This document shows positions 25,201-37,632 of a stretch of 64,000 nucleotides of DNA, in pieces; the stretch's first letter is position 1; every line of letters starts with the position of its first letter. The stretch is taken from NCBI GenBank assembly GCA_021442155.1, contig CM038215.1, forward strand, positions 5,108,976 to 5,172,975, read 5' to 3'. The notes below the pieces were generated by a model that was not told the origin of the DNA, ran no database searches, and saw only the letters and a list, made by a program, of their open reading frames with translations. This stretch comes from Cymbidium sinense (lineage: Eukaryota; Streptophyta; Magnoliopsida; Asparagales; Orchidaceae). Position numbers and translations under genes: made by a program.

Positions 25201-25969
25201 ATCGACAAGGTCCATACATTAACTCGACAAATTAAACCCAATCTTGTTTTCCTAGGAGTTAAATCACACCTTCTCTATAGGAGCCCCAAATCATATAAAC
25301 AAGTCAAGAAAAAAATCAAATCCCAACCTCCCAATGGAGCCAAATTAAACCAACTCAGTGAGTCTAAATCAAAGAAATACCAAACTCTTATCTTCAGCAA
25401 ATACATCCCCAAAGAAATCTATGAAATCAAACTCAAATCTACTCATTTCCAACCTACTTCCAATGGAAGGTTCATATACCCAATCAAGACTTGCCCATAT
25501 CTCTAGCAGATATGCCTCCACATCAATTAAAAAACAAATTAAAGTTAATTTAATCTTAATCTGTGGATTATAAATTCTTATCACCAGAAATCTTCTTCCA
25601 TAAATTTTATAATCAAATCAAATGCAAACCTTATCCCAAAGATTTTCATCTATGCCCTCAACATAGACCCTCACATGTCATGTTCAATTCATGATCCCCT
25701 AGTGGATCTCTCTCCATGTCCATGACATGGAATTGTCATCAAATCTTATTCCTTCTCTTACACACCTTTAATACTTCAACCAAAAGCCTTACACTGTATT
25801 CATTCAAATTACATCATCTTAACATTGTAATCAACATTTTATGATTTGTGATGGTGCAAGCACAAACTAACTATACAATATCATACTAAACATATTATAG
25901 TGTGAATTAACACACTATATTATTATTTTTCTATACTTAAAAATAACAAATAATAAAATTTTCTCAAAA

Positions 25970-27060
25970 TATGAATAATGTTCATTTTGGGTGTAAAATT
26001 ATTATTTTTCTATTTGAAATGGTACAAAATAGCATAATTTTTGTGTTGCTTTTTGGTGTGTGCCATGAATTTGGCCAAATTCTTCCATCTAAACCTTTCA
26101 ATTAACTTTTTTGTGAGTTTTGACCAAACGTATTATAACAAAAGTAAAACATGCTAAAATGTACATAACATTTAGTAAGACACCACCACATTCATATATA
26201 TGTGAAGTTATATTGTTATGTTCATTATATTTTAATATGCTTTCATATAATATATTATCTTACATTAGACCTTAAAATTAATCACTTGAAGCAAAAAAAT
26301 TTATAAAATTTGGTTGAAAAATGAACATTTATTTTGGATGCAAAATTCCATTCTTTTGATTAAATGACACACCATAGCACACACCCAATGATGTTCCCTA
26401 AAGCTTACCTTAAATTTGGCCAAATTCCATCATCAACCTATAAATCAGATTTTTATAAATTATACCAGTAAACTCATCATACTATAACAAACTAAAATAT
26501 GCTAAACAATAAGTAGTAATACACAATAGTATGCTATAATGCATGATGCTACACTATGTTATGGCATCCTATATTATAATACACTATAACATATTATATT
26601 ATACTATTTTGCATATCACATCATAAGGGATTGCTTAAGATAAAAAATCCTAAAATTAGTCTAACCAATATAAAACTACATATTTTAAATTGAAATAATA
26701 TATTATGATTTCATGCTCTACCTATTATGAATTTGGCCAAATTCTACCATTTTAAAGTCTAAATCAACATCATTAAAAACAATACTAGTTTAGGCTCAAC
26801 TGCATGATCTGCATGATTGTAAAACACTAAAAGAATTTAAAATGTGTAGAATAATATATTATGATATATGATGCTATACTATGCTACAATATATAAAATT
26901 TATTTTGAACATAAAATCTTACTTTTTAGACTACAAGCGGCGTAGCACACCTCTGGTACTACAACCTAATTCCCACTTCAAATTTAAAAAATTTCATTAT
27001 TTGATTTATTAAATCAATATTTTTATGATTTATATTAATATAGACTATGGCATAAAACCA
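25970..27060. repeat. AT-rich tandem subrepeats of about 320 bp in the LTR, family 2
   Basis: The motif GAATTTGGCCAAATTC recurs at about 26,067, 26,411, 26,728 and (degenerate) 26,980, each preceded by TTTATTTTGNATGNAAAAT text. Copy 2 of the element has only three units (51,701; 52,017; 52,250), so one unit was gained or lost. Confidence 0.75.
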
Positions 27061-27254
27061 TAATATATTAAAACATTTCAAAACATCACTACATGCTCAA
27101 ATATATGATACATTATATAATATATGGTATTATAATAAGATTTAGGTATTCAAATCTCTAATAGTCAAGGGAAAGTCTCTTTAAGACAAATTCTTTAGCT
27201 ATCATAACTATAGATTAAGTCATTCTTAGATCTAATTAATGACATCTTTATTCA

Positions 27255-27506
27255 AGGTTTAGGTTAGTTAGTTTAGGTTAGTAGTTTAGGGTTTAGGTTT
27301 AGGGTTTGGGGTTTAGGGTTTAGGGTTGTATGTTTTAGAGTTTAGGGTTTAGGGTTTTAGGGTTAGGGTTTAGTGTTTAGGGTTTTAAGCTTTCAAGTTT
27401 AGGGTTTAGTGATTTTAGGGTTTAGGATTTAGGGTCTAGGGTTTAGAGTTTAGGTTTCAAACTTAGGGTTTAAGTTTTAGTTTAGGGTTTAGGGTTTAGA
27501 GTTTAA
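27255..27506. repeat. TTTAGGG array between Tat copy 1 and GRP copy 3
   Basis: This TTTAGGG-rich block matches 52,573-52,844 in its order of variants (for example GGGTTTAAGTTTTAGTTTAG just before the T-run). Confidence 0.9.
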
Positions 27507-27927
27507 TTTTTTTTACAAAGAATAAATTTAGATTCAATATTTCCTATTTTCAATTTCATCAACCAAGTAGCACCCCAAGTTTTCTAAGACACAAGCTACG
27601 ATATAGATAAAAAATGAGCAACCATAGAGCAAATCAAAACTAGATAAGAACCATCTACTGAAAGATATAGTTCTATATAGATCGGACGGCCGTTTCTTCA
27701 ATTTCTCCATCGAACTACCCCTCACCGAGTAGCGATCCATCATATCCCATCTCCCTTGCCACTACCATGGCTATAATATCCATCGCTCCTCCCTCTCATA
27801 ACCACCATGCTCACCACCACCTCCATATGCAGACTTAGATACCCCACCACCAATATGATAATCATGCCTTCAACTTCACACCACCTGACTAAGCCTTTAA
27901 AGGTAATGTTCCCGCCTTCTCATTCTT
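27507..27927 (-). pseudogene. GRP retropseudogene fragment, copy 3
   Basis: It has a poly(A) stub (T-run 27,507-27,514), 3' UTR, degenerate Gly codons (CCACCATGCTCACCACCACC on the plus strand at about 27,801) and ends at CATTCTTAGG. It is the counterpart of copy 11 in the duplicated flank of the second Tat element; both share the CAAGTAGCACCCCAAG variant. Reading frames are more damaged than in copy 1. Confidence 0.8.
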
Positions 27928-30505
27928 AGGGTTTAGGATGTTTAGGTTTGGTGTTTTAGGTTTAGTGTTTAGGGTGGGTTTAGGGTTTAGAGTTGCAGGT
28001 TTTAGTGTTTAAGGTTTAAGGTTTAGTTTTGTGGTTTAGGGTCTAAGGCTGTTTGTGGTTAAGGATAGGGTATAGGATTTAGGGTTTAGGTTTTATGATT
28101 TAGGTTTGTTTAGGTTTAGGGTTTTGGGTTTAGGGTTTTAGAGTTTAGGATTTAGATTTTATTATATTTTAATTAAGAGGGTTTATTTAGTTTTTTATTT
28201 GAGTTTATTTTATTTTTATTTTATCAGGTTTATTTAATTTTTATTTAGTTTATTTAATTATAGTTATTTTATTTTAGTAGGTTTTATTTTAGTTTATTTT
28301 GGTTTTATTATTTTTTAGTAGTTTTATTTTTTATTTTTTTTAAGTTTAGATATATTTTATTTTATTTTAGGTTTAGGTTTTATTTTATATTTAGGTTTAT
28401 GTCTTTTTTATTTTAGGTTTATTTTAGGTTTTATTTTAGTTTAGGTTTATTTTAGATTAATTTATTTTATTTAGTTTAGATTTAGGTCAGTTTATATTTA
28501 GGTTTTACTTATTTTAGTTTAGTTTATTTTAGTTTAGCTTTAGGTTTATTTTATTTTGATTATCTTAGATTTAGTTTTTTTTTAGTTTAGGGTTTAAGTT
28601 TTATTTATTATTTATTTTTTGGTTTACTTTTTAGTTTTAGGTTTTATTTAGTTTTTATGTTATTTAAGTTTTTTTTTTATTTTAGGTTTTTATTTATTTT
28701 ATTTTAGTTTAATTTTAATTTTTTCTTTTTTTATTTATACATTTAGTTTAAGATTAGGTTTATGTTTAGTCTTTGTTAGATTTTTTTATTTTATTTTTTA
28801 TTTTATTAAGGTTTAAGTTTATTTATATTTTATTTTTAGGTTTTATTTTGTTTAGATTTATGTTTTAGGTTTGTGGGTTTAGGTTTAGGGTTTGTTTAAG
28901 GTTTAGTATTTTAGGGTTTAGTTTGGGTTAAGGTTTAGGGTTTGGTTTAGGGTTTAGTTTAGGATTTAGGTTTAGGGTTTTAGGTTTAAGTTTGTGGTTT
29001 AGGTTTTATTTTTTATTTTATTTTTGGTTAATTTTTTTAGATTATTTTTTATTTAGTTTTATTTTATTTTTTTAGTCTTTTAATTTATTTTATGAATAAT
29101 TTTATTATATTTAGGTTTTTATTCTTAGGTTTATTTTATTTTTAGTTTTAGTTTAGGTTCATTTATTTTATTTTAGTTTATTTTATTTTTATTGATTTTA
29201 TTTATAGGTTTAGGTTTTAGTTTAAGTTTTATTATATTTTATTTTATATTTTACAGCTTTTTTTATCTATTTCATTTTTATGTTTTATTTAGTTTAGGTT
29301 TAGGTTTAGGTTTTAGGGTTTATTTTAGTTTTGGGGTTTGTGGTCAGTTTAGGGTTTTATTTTATGGTTTATAATTTAAAGTTTAGGTTTTAGTGGTTTG
29401 TAGGTTGTGGTCAGTTGTGGCTTTAGGGTTTAGGGTTTAGGATTTAGGTTTAGGGTCAGTGGTCAGGGTTTAAGTTTAGGTTTGTATTTTAGGTTTAGTT
29501 TAGGGTTTAGGCCAGTGGCTAGGTTTATTATTTTATTTAATTAAACCAGTTTGGGTTTATTTATTTTATTTTTTTTATTTCTTTAGTTTTAGTTTATTTT
29601 GATTTCATGTAGGTTTATTTTATTTTATTTTATTTAGTTATTTATTTATTTTGGTTTATTTATTATATTTTTAGGCTTTTTTATTTTAGTTTATTTTTTG
29701 TTAGGTTTAGTAGTTTTTTTAGTTTAGTTTTACTTTTATTTTATTTTTAGGTTTAGGTTTAATTTTTCTTTTAGTTTAGTTAGGTTTAGGTTTTTTTTGT
29801 TTTTCTTTTATTTAGGTTTTAGGTTTTTATTTTAGATTTATTTTTTTGTTTTGTTTCTTAGTTTAGGTTTAGGTTTATTTTTTGTTTAATTTATTTTATT
29901 TAGGTTTTAGGTTTAGGTTTAGATTTTAGTTTATTTTAGGCTTAGTTTAGGTTTTACTTATTTTAGTTTAGTTTATTTTAGTTTAGTTTAGGTTTTATTT
30001 TTATTTTATTTAGGTTTTTTGTTTAGGGTTTAGGTTTTTTTTTATTTATTTTTAGGTTTTATATTTAGGTTTATTTTTAGGTTTAGGTTTTTATTTAGTT
30101 TTAATTTTATTTTATTTTAGGTTTATTTTATGTTTAGTTTTTATTTTATTTAGGTTTTTTTATTTTTAGTTTAGTATAGTTTTATTTTATTTAGTTTTAT
30201 TTATTTTATATTCTTTTTAGGTTTTACATTTAGGTTTAGGTTTTATTTTAGTTTAGGTTTTATTTTATTTTGGTTTTATGTTTTTTTTTATTTATTTTAT
30301 TTTGGTTTTATTTTGTTTAGTTTAGGTTTTTATCTTTTAGAGTTTAGGGTTTAGTTTGTTAGTTTGTGGGTTTAGTGTTTATTTAGGGTTTAGGGTTTGG
30401 GTTTGGTTATGTAGGTTTTAGGGTTTAGGTTTAAGGTTTAAGGTTTAGGGTTTAGGTTTTCGGTATAGGGTTCAGGTTTTCATTTAGGGTTTAGGGTTTT
30501 TGGAA
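27928..30505. repeat. TTTAGG array with two unit junctions
   Basis: Unit junctions lie at 28,166-28,190 (AATTAAGAGGGTTTATTTAG) and 29,535-29,560 (AATTAAACCAGTTTGGG), 1,371 bp apart. The block 29,400-29,520 carries GTCAG-type variants of TTTAGGG. No genes; the open frame 29,192-29,374 is repeat-derived. Confidence 0.95.
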
Positions 30506-30920
30506 TTTTTTTTTTAACAGAGAACAATCTTAGATTCAACATTTCTTCTTTTTGAATTCATCAACCAAGTAACACACTAATTTTTCTAAGACGCAAGCGA
30601 TGACATATTTAAAAAATGAGCATGGATAAGAAGATAATTAGAACCGTCCGTACTATAAATACAATTCAATAACCAAAGTCGATCAGTTCTTCAATTTCTC
30701 AGCTCATCGAACCACCGCCCTAGGGATCCACCATCATATCCCTCCACCACCACCATTCAGTAACCTTGTCACTCTTACCTCCACAACCACCACTGCTTCG
30801 ACCACCACCTCCATATCTACCACCATCTTCAGATTCCCCATCACCAATGCGATAACCACCGCTTTCACATCCAGCCAAATTCATGCAATTGATGTTCCTG
30901 TCAAGATTCTACCTATTCTT
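30506..30920 (-). pseudogene. GRP retropseudogene fragment, copy 4
   Basis: It has a ten-base poly(A) stub (30,506-30,515), 3' UTR (TTCAACATTTCTTCTTTTTG), Gly-rich coding remnant (CCACCACCTCC motifs at about 30,801) and the usual 5' truncation (ACCTATTCTTGGG). Small indels break the frame. Confidence 0.8.
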
Positions 30921-31758
30921 GGGTCTATGTTTATTAGTTTTTTTTAGTTTATTTTAATTATTTACTTTGGTTTGGGTTTTTTAGGATTGATTTAGGTTTG
31001 GTTTAGGGTTTAGGGTTTGGGTTTACACTTTTAGGTTTGGTTTTAGTTTTGGGTTTAGGGTTTTAGGTTTAGGCTTTTAGGCTTTTGGTTAGGTTTATTT
31101 AGTTTTTGGCTTTTAGTTTAGGCTTTAGGGTTTAGGGTTTTAAGGGTTTAGGGTTTAGGCTTAGCTTATGGTTTAGTGTAAGTTTAGTGTTTAGGTTATA
31201 AGTTTGTGGTTTTGGGGTTTAGGTTAGTTTTATGGTTTTAGGTTAGAGTTTTTAGTTATTTAGGGTTTAGGGATGTAGGTTTAGGTTTTAGGGTTTAAAG
31301 TTAGTTTTAGGGTTTAGGGTTTAGGGTTTAGGGATTAGTATTTAGGATTTTGGGTTTGGGTTGAGGGTTTAGGATTTTTTTTATAAAAATTAAGTAAACT
31401 GGTAGGTTTAGGTTTATTTAGTTTATTTTTTATTTATTTTAGTTTATTTTATTTCTTATTTCATTTAGGTTATTTTTTATTTTTATTTAGTTTAGTTTAT
31501 TTATTTTAGATTTATTTGTTTTAGTTTTTATTTTAATTTATATTTTAGATTTTAGTTTAGGTTTATGTTTATTTTTTAGTTTAGTTCTATTTTACTTTTA
31601 TTTTTTAGGTTTAGATTCTATTTTTCATTTTTAGGTTCTGGTTTAGGTTTTTATTTTATTTTTTTTAGGATTAGGTTTTAAGTTTTATTTTAATGCTTAT
31701 TTTATGTTTATATTTTTTAGTTTAGGTTTAGTTTATTTTTAGTTTATTTTATTTTATT
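30921..31758. repeat. TTTAGG array with a unit junction at 31,386
   Basis: A TTTAGGG block is followed by the junction AAATTAAGTAAACTGGTAGG at 31,385-31,405 and an AT-rich body that stops against GRP copy 5. Confidence 0.95.
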
Positions 31759-31955
31759 CTATAACATCCATCGCTCCTCCCTCCTCCATAACCACCACTG
31801 CACTGCTCTGACCACCACCTCTATATGCACCAACACCTCTAGATCCCCCACCACCATTATGATAATCGAAGCCTCCGACTTTGCCTCCACTGCCAAATCT
31901 AGACTAAGCCTAGTTAACGATAATGTTCTTGTTGTCAAGGTTCTACCCATTCTTA
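31759..31955 (-). pseudogene. GRP fragment, copy 5 (coding part only)
   Basis: It starts directly in Gly-rich codons with no 3' UTR or poly(A), so the 3' half was replaced by array sequence. It ends at the same truncation point (CTACCCATTCTTAGGG). In one frame it shows NIIVN-like text and SGGGG/GGYRGGG-like repeats with shifts. Confidence 0.75.
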
Positions 31956-34497
31956 GGGTTTAAGGTTCATTTAGGGTTTAGGATTTAGGGTTTAGGGTTT
32001 AGGGTTTGGGGTTTAGGGTTTAGAGTTATAGGTTTTAGGGTTTAAGGTTTAAGGTTTAGTTTTTAGGGCTTAAAGTTTAGGGTTTAGGTTTAGCCATTTG
32101 GGAGGCACAGTTTAGGGTTTAGGTTTAGTTTTCAGGTGGTGGCTTAGGGTGGGTTTAGGTTTAGGGTTTAGGGTAGTTAGTTTAGAGTTTGAATTTTAAG
32201 CAAACCAAGTAGTTTAAGTTTATTTAGTTTATTTTTTATTTCCTTCCATTTATTTTATTTTTTATTTTTCATTTAGGTTTATTTTAGTTTTTATTTAGTT
32301 TAGTTCAATTATTTGAGGTTTATTTATTTTTAGTTTAGGTTTTTTATTTTAGTTTATTTAGGTTTATGTTTATTCTTTAGTTGAGTTTTTTTTTTTTTTT
32401 TAGGCTTAGGTTATATTTTATTTTTAGGGTTACTTTTAGGTTTTTATTTTAAATTTTTAGGTTTATGTCTTAGGTTTTTATTTTAGGATTATTTTTATGT
32501 TTAATTTTTAGTTTAGGTTTAGGTTTATTTTAGTTTAATTTATTTTATTTAGTTTAGATTTAAGGTTTAGTTTATTTTAGGTTTAGGTTTAGGTTTTACT
32601 TAATTTAGTTTAGTTTATTTTAGTTTAGTTTTAGGTTTATTTTATTTTGTTTATTTTAGATTTAGGTGTTTTTCAGTTTAGGGTTTAGGTTTTATTTTTT
32701 ATTTATTTTTTGGTTTACTTTTTAGGTTTAGGTTTTTATTTAGTTTCTATGTTATTTAGGCTTTTATTTTAGGTTTTTTGTTTAGTTTAGTTTATTTATT
32801 TTATTTTATTTTAGTTTTTTTATTTTATTTATACAGGGTTAAGATTAAGTTTAAGTAGGTCTCATTTAGATTTTTTATTTTCTTTTATCTTATGGTTTAA
32901 GTTTATTTATTTATTTTATTCTTAGGTTTTAATTTGTTTTGATTTATGTTTAGGTTTAGGTCAGGGTTTAGGGTTGTGGTTAGGGTTTGGAGTTTAGTAT
33001 AGGGCTCAGTAGGGTTTAGTGCCAAGATTTAGTGTTTGGGTTTGGGTTAGTGTTGGATCAGGGTTTGGCCAGGGTCAGGGTAGGTATTTTAGTTTAGTGG
33101 TTTTATATATTTATTTTGGTTTATTTTTCATTTAGTTTTATTTTAGTCATTTTATTTTATCTTTTTCTTTATTTTATTTTATGAATAGTTGATTATATTT
33201 AGGTTTTATTAGTAGGTTTATTTTATTTTAGTTTAGTTTAGGTTTCTATTAATCTTTTGATTATTTTTTTTATTTTTTTTTCTATTTTATTTTAAATAGG
33301 TTTTGGTTAGTTTAAGTTTATCTTAGTTTTAATAGTACTTTTATTTATTTCATTTGTGTTTTAGTTTAGTTAGTCAGGTTTTTATGGTAATGTAGTGGCC
33401 TAGGGTTTAGGGTTTAGGGTTTAGGATTTTTGGTTATAAAGTGTGGGCTTCAGAGTTTAGAATTTATGGTATAATTTGGCTCAGGATCTGTGGTAGGGTT
33501 TAGGTTTCTCAGTGTTTAGCATCAGGCCTAGGGTAGGACTAGTCCTTCAGGTTTATGTAGGTTTAGGGCCTAGGGTTTAGGGTTTTAATGTACCTGCCAG
33601 ATTAGGGTAGGGTTTTTTGGCCTAGGGTTTTTTATTAATCAAGCAAAGGGTAGGTTTATTTAGTTTATTTATTTATTTTAGTTTATTTATTTTATTTATT
33701 TTAGGATTAATTATTTTTATTTTAGTTTATTTATTATAGGTTTATTTATTTTAGTTTAGGCTTTTATTTAGTTTATTTAGTTAGGTTTAGGTTTATTTTT
33801 TAGTTTAGTTTTAATTTTATTATTTTTTTATGTTTTTTTTTATTTTAGGTTTATCTAGGTTTATGTTTTTCTTAGTTTAGTTTAGTTTACTTTTGTTTAT
33901 TTTATTTTATTTAGGTTTAGGTTTAGGTTTAGATTTAGTTTATTTTATGCTTAGGTTTTAGGTTTTATTTATTTTAGTTTAATTTATTTTAGTTTAGGTT
34001 TAGTTTATTTTTATTTTAGATTTAAGTTTTTGTGGTTTAGGTTTTAATTTTATTTATTTTAGGTTTATATTTTTATTTTAGGTTTTAGTTTTATTTTATT
34101 ATATTTCAAGTTTATTTTATTTTTATTTTAGGTTTAGTTTTATTTTACTTAGGTTTTTTTAGTTTAGTATAGTTTTATTTAATTTAGTTTATTTAGTTTT
34201 ATTTTATTTTATATTCTTTTGCCCAGTTTAGGTTTATGTTTATTTTAGTTTAGGTTTTATTTATTTTGTTTATGTTTTATTATTTATTTTTTAGTTTTAT
34301 TTAGTTTTTAGCTTTATTTGTGGTTTTAGAGTTTAATGTTGAGGTTTAGGGTTTATGGTTTTGGATTTGGGGTGGGGTTTAGGGTTTAGTGGTTTAGGGT
34401 TTTAGGTTGGGTAAGATTTAGGTTTAAGGTTTAGTTTTAGGTTTAAGGTTTAGTTTAGGTTGGTAGGTAGTGTATTCATTTTGCTTAGGGTTTTTCA
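31956..34497. repeat. TTTAGG array with junctions at 32,193 and 33,634
   Basis: Two unit junctions lie 1,441 bp apart. The TAGTTGAGTTTT marker is at 32,378, 185 bp after the first junction. The blocks 33,000-33,110 and 33,390-33,635 are variants with CAG/GCCTAGGG/GTCAGGG replacing TTTAGGG. Confidence 0.95.
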
Positions 34498-34921
34498 TTT
34501 TTTTTAAGAGAACAAACTTAGATTCAATATTTCTTCTTTGAATTCATCAACCAAGTAACACACCAATTTTTCTATGACTGTTTAAGCGATATAGTTAAAA
34601 AATGAACATGCATAGGAAGATAATTAGAACCTTATGTACTATAAAGATAATTCAATAACTGGAAAATCAGCTCTTTTCGCTTTCTAGTTCCCATTTAACC
34701 ACCGCCCCTTAGCGAGATCCACCATCATATCCCTTCACCACCACCATGACTCTAACATTTATCACTCTGCCTACTTACACAACCACCACTACTTCAACCA
34801 CCACCTCCATATCTACCTCCATCTCTAGATCCCCCATGACCAATGTGATAACCGCCAGCCTCTTCATGTACTACCAAATCTAGACGAGCCTAGTTGACTG
34901 ATGTTCATGCTATTTATTCTT
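34498..34921 (-). pseudogene. GRP retropseudogene fragment, copy 6
   Basis: It has a poly(A) stub (34,498-34,505), 3' UTR and a Gly-rich remnant, and ends TTTATTCTTGGG. It shares CTTGGGTCTATGTTTATTAG with copy 4 just beyond the end, so these two units are close relatives. Confidence 0.8.
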
Positions 34922-36418
34922 GGGTCTATGTTTATTAGGTTTTGGGATTAGGTTTTTTTTTTAATTTATTATTTTAGGGTTTAGGTTAGGATTTAAGGTT
35001 TAGGTTTAGGAGGTGATTTAGGGTTTAGGTTAGGTGTGGGACCCAGGGGAGACTTTAAAGCTAGGGTCAGGGTTAGGTAGGGTCAGTTTAGTGTCTTGGC
35101 TGTGGTTTAGCGTGAGTTTAGTCAGGTTTATGGAGTTATGGTTAGAGGTCAGTTTAGCGCCAGTATAGGGCCTAGGGCTCAGCTCAGTCAGGTCTGGCCT
35201 GGGGTTTGGGGTTTGGAGTGGTCAGGCTCAGGGTGATCAGTTCAGGAGGGGTCAGTTTAGGTCAGTTTTAGGGTCAGGCCTAGGTAGGGTAGGGCCCAGT
35301 AGGTTTAGGGTAGGGTTTAGTGGTAGGATCAGATTTAGGATTTAAGGTTAAGGGTTTAGGATTTTTTTTACAAAAAATTAAGTAAACTAGAGTTTAGGTT
35401 TATTTCATTTTTTATTTTATTTATTTTAGTTTATTTTATTTATTTTCATTTAGGATACTTTTTTCTTTATTTAGTTTAGTATTTATTTTAGATTTATTTA
35501 TTTTAATTTAGGTTTTATTTTAACTTATTTTTAGATTTAGGTTACATTTTTGTTTATTTTTTAGTTTAGTTTTATTTTTCTTTTATTTTTTAGGTTTCGG
35601 TTTAATTTTTCATTTTTAGGTTTTGGTCTAGGTTTTTATTTTATTTTTTTAGGTTTAGGTTTTAGGTTTTTATTTTAGGTTTATTTTTATGTTATATTTT
35701 TAAGTTTAGGTTTAGGATTTTTTTTAGTTAATTTTATCTTATTTAGTTTAAGATTTAAGTTTAGTGTATTTTAGGTTTAAGCTTAGTTTTTATTTATTTT
35801 AGTTTTGCTTATTTTAGCTTAGGTTTAGGTTTATTTTATTTTATTTATTTTGGGTTTAGTTTTTTTTAGTTTAGGGTTTAGATTCTATTTTATTATTTAT
35901 TTTTAGGTTTTAGTTTTAGCTTTATTTTTTAGGTTTAGGTTTTTATTTAGTTTTAATTTTATTTTACTTTATGTTTATTTTATATTTATTTTACGTTTAG
36001 GTTTTATTTTATTTGGGTTTATTTATTTTAGTTTAGTTTAGTTTTATTTATTTATTTTATTTTAGTTTTTATTTTTTTATTTTATTTTATTTTTAGTTTA
36101 GGTTTATGTTTAGGTGTTAGTTTAGGATTTAGTTTTATTTTTAATTTTATTTTGGTTTCACGTTTATTTTTATTAGGTTTTAGTTAGGTTTAGGTTTTAA
36201 AATTTGGCTCAGTTAGTTTAGTTTTAGTGTTAGTGGGGTAGGGTTTAGGTTTAGGGTCCCAGTCCGTGGCTAGGTTTCAAGTTTAGGGTTTTTGTGGCTA
36301 GGTTTTAGTCAGTTTAGGGCTCAGTGGTTTTATAGTAGTTTGGCCTAGGGTTTAGTCTGGTAGTTGTTTAGTTTGGGTAGGTTTTATGTCTGGGTCCAAG
36401 TTTAGTCTTTTGTTTTCA
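34922..36418. repeat. TTTAGG array with junction at 35,371
   Basis: The junction lies at 35,371-35,390. Unusual C-containing variant blocks (GGTCAG, GCTCAG, GGCCTAGG) lie at 35,020-35,345 and 36,220-36,410. Confidence 0.95.
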
Positions 36419-36486
36419 TTTTAATAGAAACAAATTTAGATTCAACATTTCTTCTTTTAGTTTCTAGTATCAAAGTCAACCTCTGT
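36419..36486 (-). pseudogene. GRP fragment, copy 7 (3' UTR remnant with internal deletion)
   Basis: The poly(A)-proximal text AACAAATTTAGATTCAAC-type is joined to CAAAGTCAACCTCTG, which resembles the far (5') limit of other copies. This suggests an internal deletion that removed the coding part but kept both edges. Confidence 0.55.
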
Positions 36487-37601
36487 TTAGGTTTAGGTTT
36501 AGGTTTATTATGTTTTATGGAAGTTTATTTTAATTTATTTAGTTACTTATTTAGGTTTAGTTTGGGGCCTGGTTTTAGGGTTTAGGGTTTAGGGTTTAGG
36601 GAGGTAGTTTATTTAGGGTTGTTTTATGCTAGGGTTTGGTTTATGATTAGGTTTAGGGTTTAGGGTTTAAGATTGAGGTCATTTTTTTAAACAAACCATA
36701 GGTTTATTTAGTTTATTTATTTATTTTAGCTTTATTTTATTTTTCTTTTATTAAGGTTTATTTTTTATTTTGTTTAGTTTAGTTAATTTATTTTAGGTTT
36801 ATTTAATTTAGTTTAGGCTTTTTATTTTAGTTTATTTTTTATGTTTAGGTTGAGGATTAGGTTAATTTTTTAGTTGAGTTTTATTTTATTTAATTTTAGG
36901 TTTATGCTATATTTTTATTTTAGGTTTAGGTTTAAATTTTATTTTATTTTATTTTTTGGTTTAGGTCATGTAGGTTTATTTTCAGTTTATTTTATTATAT
37001 TTAGTTCAAGTTTAGGTTTAGTCTTTTAACTTTAGATTTAGATTTAGGTTTAGTTTATTTTAGTTTAGTTTATTTATTTTATTTTATTTTAAGTTTAGTT
37101 TTTTTTTAGGTTTTAGGTTTTATTTTTTATTTATTTTTACGTGCTATTTTTAGGTTTATTTTTTTGGTTTAGGCTTTTAGTTAATTTCTATTTTATTTTA
37201 TTTTAGGTTTATTCTATTTTAATTTACATTTAGATTTTAATTTATTAAGATTTTCTATTCTATTTTTCATTTTTATTAGTTCAGTTTAGGTTTTTTTTAT
37301 TCTATTTAAAATTTTTATTTTATTTTATTTTTTTTAGGTTTAGGTAGGTTTTAGTTTAGGATTTTATTTTATTTTATTTTTTATTTTATTTAGGTTTAGT
37401 TTATTTATTTATTTTTTTTTAGGTTTTATTTAGTTTAGCTTGGTTTTAGGCAAGATTAAGGATTTTGGTTTAGGTTTAGTTTATTTTAGTTTAGGGTTTA
37501 GGGGTTATGGTGGATTTAGGGTTTAGCTTTAGGGTTTAGGGTTAGTTGGGTTTAGGTTTAAAGTTTAGGGTTTAGAGTTTTGTTTTAAGGTTTATTTTTT
37601 A

Positions 37602-37632
<31 letters not shown>

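Larger units (their letters stand above)
18890..27254 (+). mobile_element. Ty3/gypsy Tat-lineage retrotransposon, copy 1 (decayed, 5' incomplete)
   Basis: Order along the plus strand: C-terminal part of the protease, K/E-rich linker, reverse transcriptase, RNase H, a second archaeal-type RNase H, integrase, then a long candidate 3' LTR. The extra RNase H between RH and INT is the hallmark of the Tat clade (with Ogre and Retand); tandem subrepeats in the non-coding 3' part also fit that clade. No gag is recognised. Stops and frameshifts occur in every domain. The left limit is approximate (between 18,830 and 18,970). The right end abuts a TTTAGGG array. A sister copy with the same right flank lies at 46,573-52,572. 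Confidence 0.85.
23440..27254 (+). repeat. Candidate 3' LTR of Tat copy 1
   Basis: It begins TGTAAGGAAC just after the integrase and a purine-rich GGGTAGG stretch, and ends ...TTATTCA directly against the TTTAGGG array, giving TG...CA limits and about 3.8 kb. The equivalent segment of copy 2 (48,997-52,572) has the same limits. It contains two families of internal repeats. I found no matching 5' LTR in the window, so part could instead be 3' untranslated region. Confidence 0.6.

Noticed and set aside
25045..25506. 153-residue frame in the LTR
   Set aside because: Spans degenerate LTR subrepeats, is not conserved as an open frame in copy 2, and has no domain.
26500..27060. AT-rich centromere satellite
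   Set aside because: The repeats are few, restricted to the candidate LTR of the Tat element and shared by both copies at the same place.
29192..29374. Short Phe/Gly/Leu frame in the array
   Set aside because: Translation of TTTAGGTTTAT repeats; not a gene.
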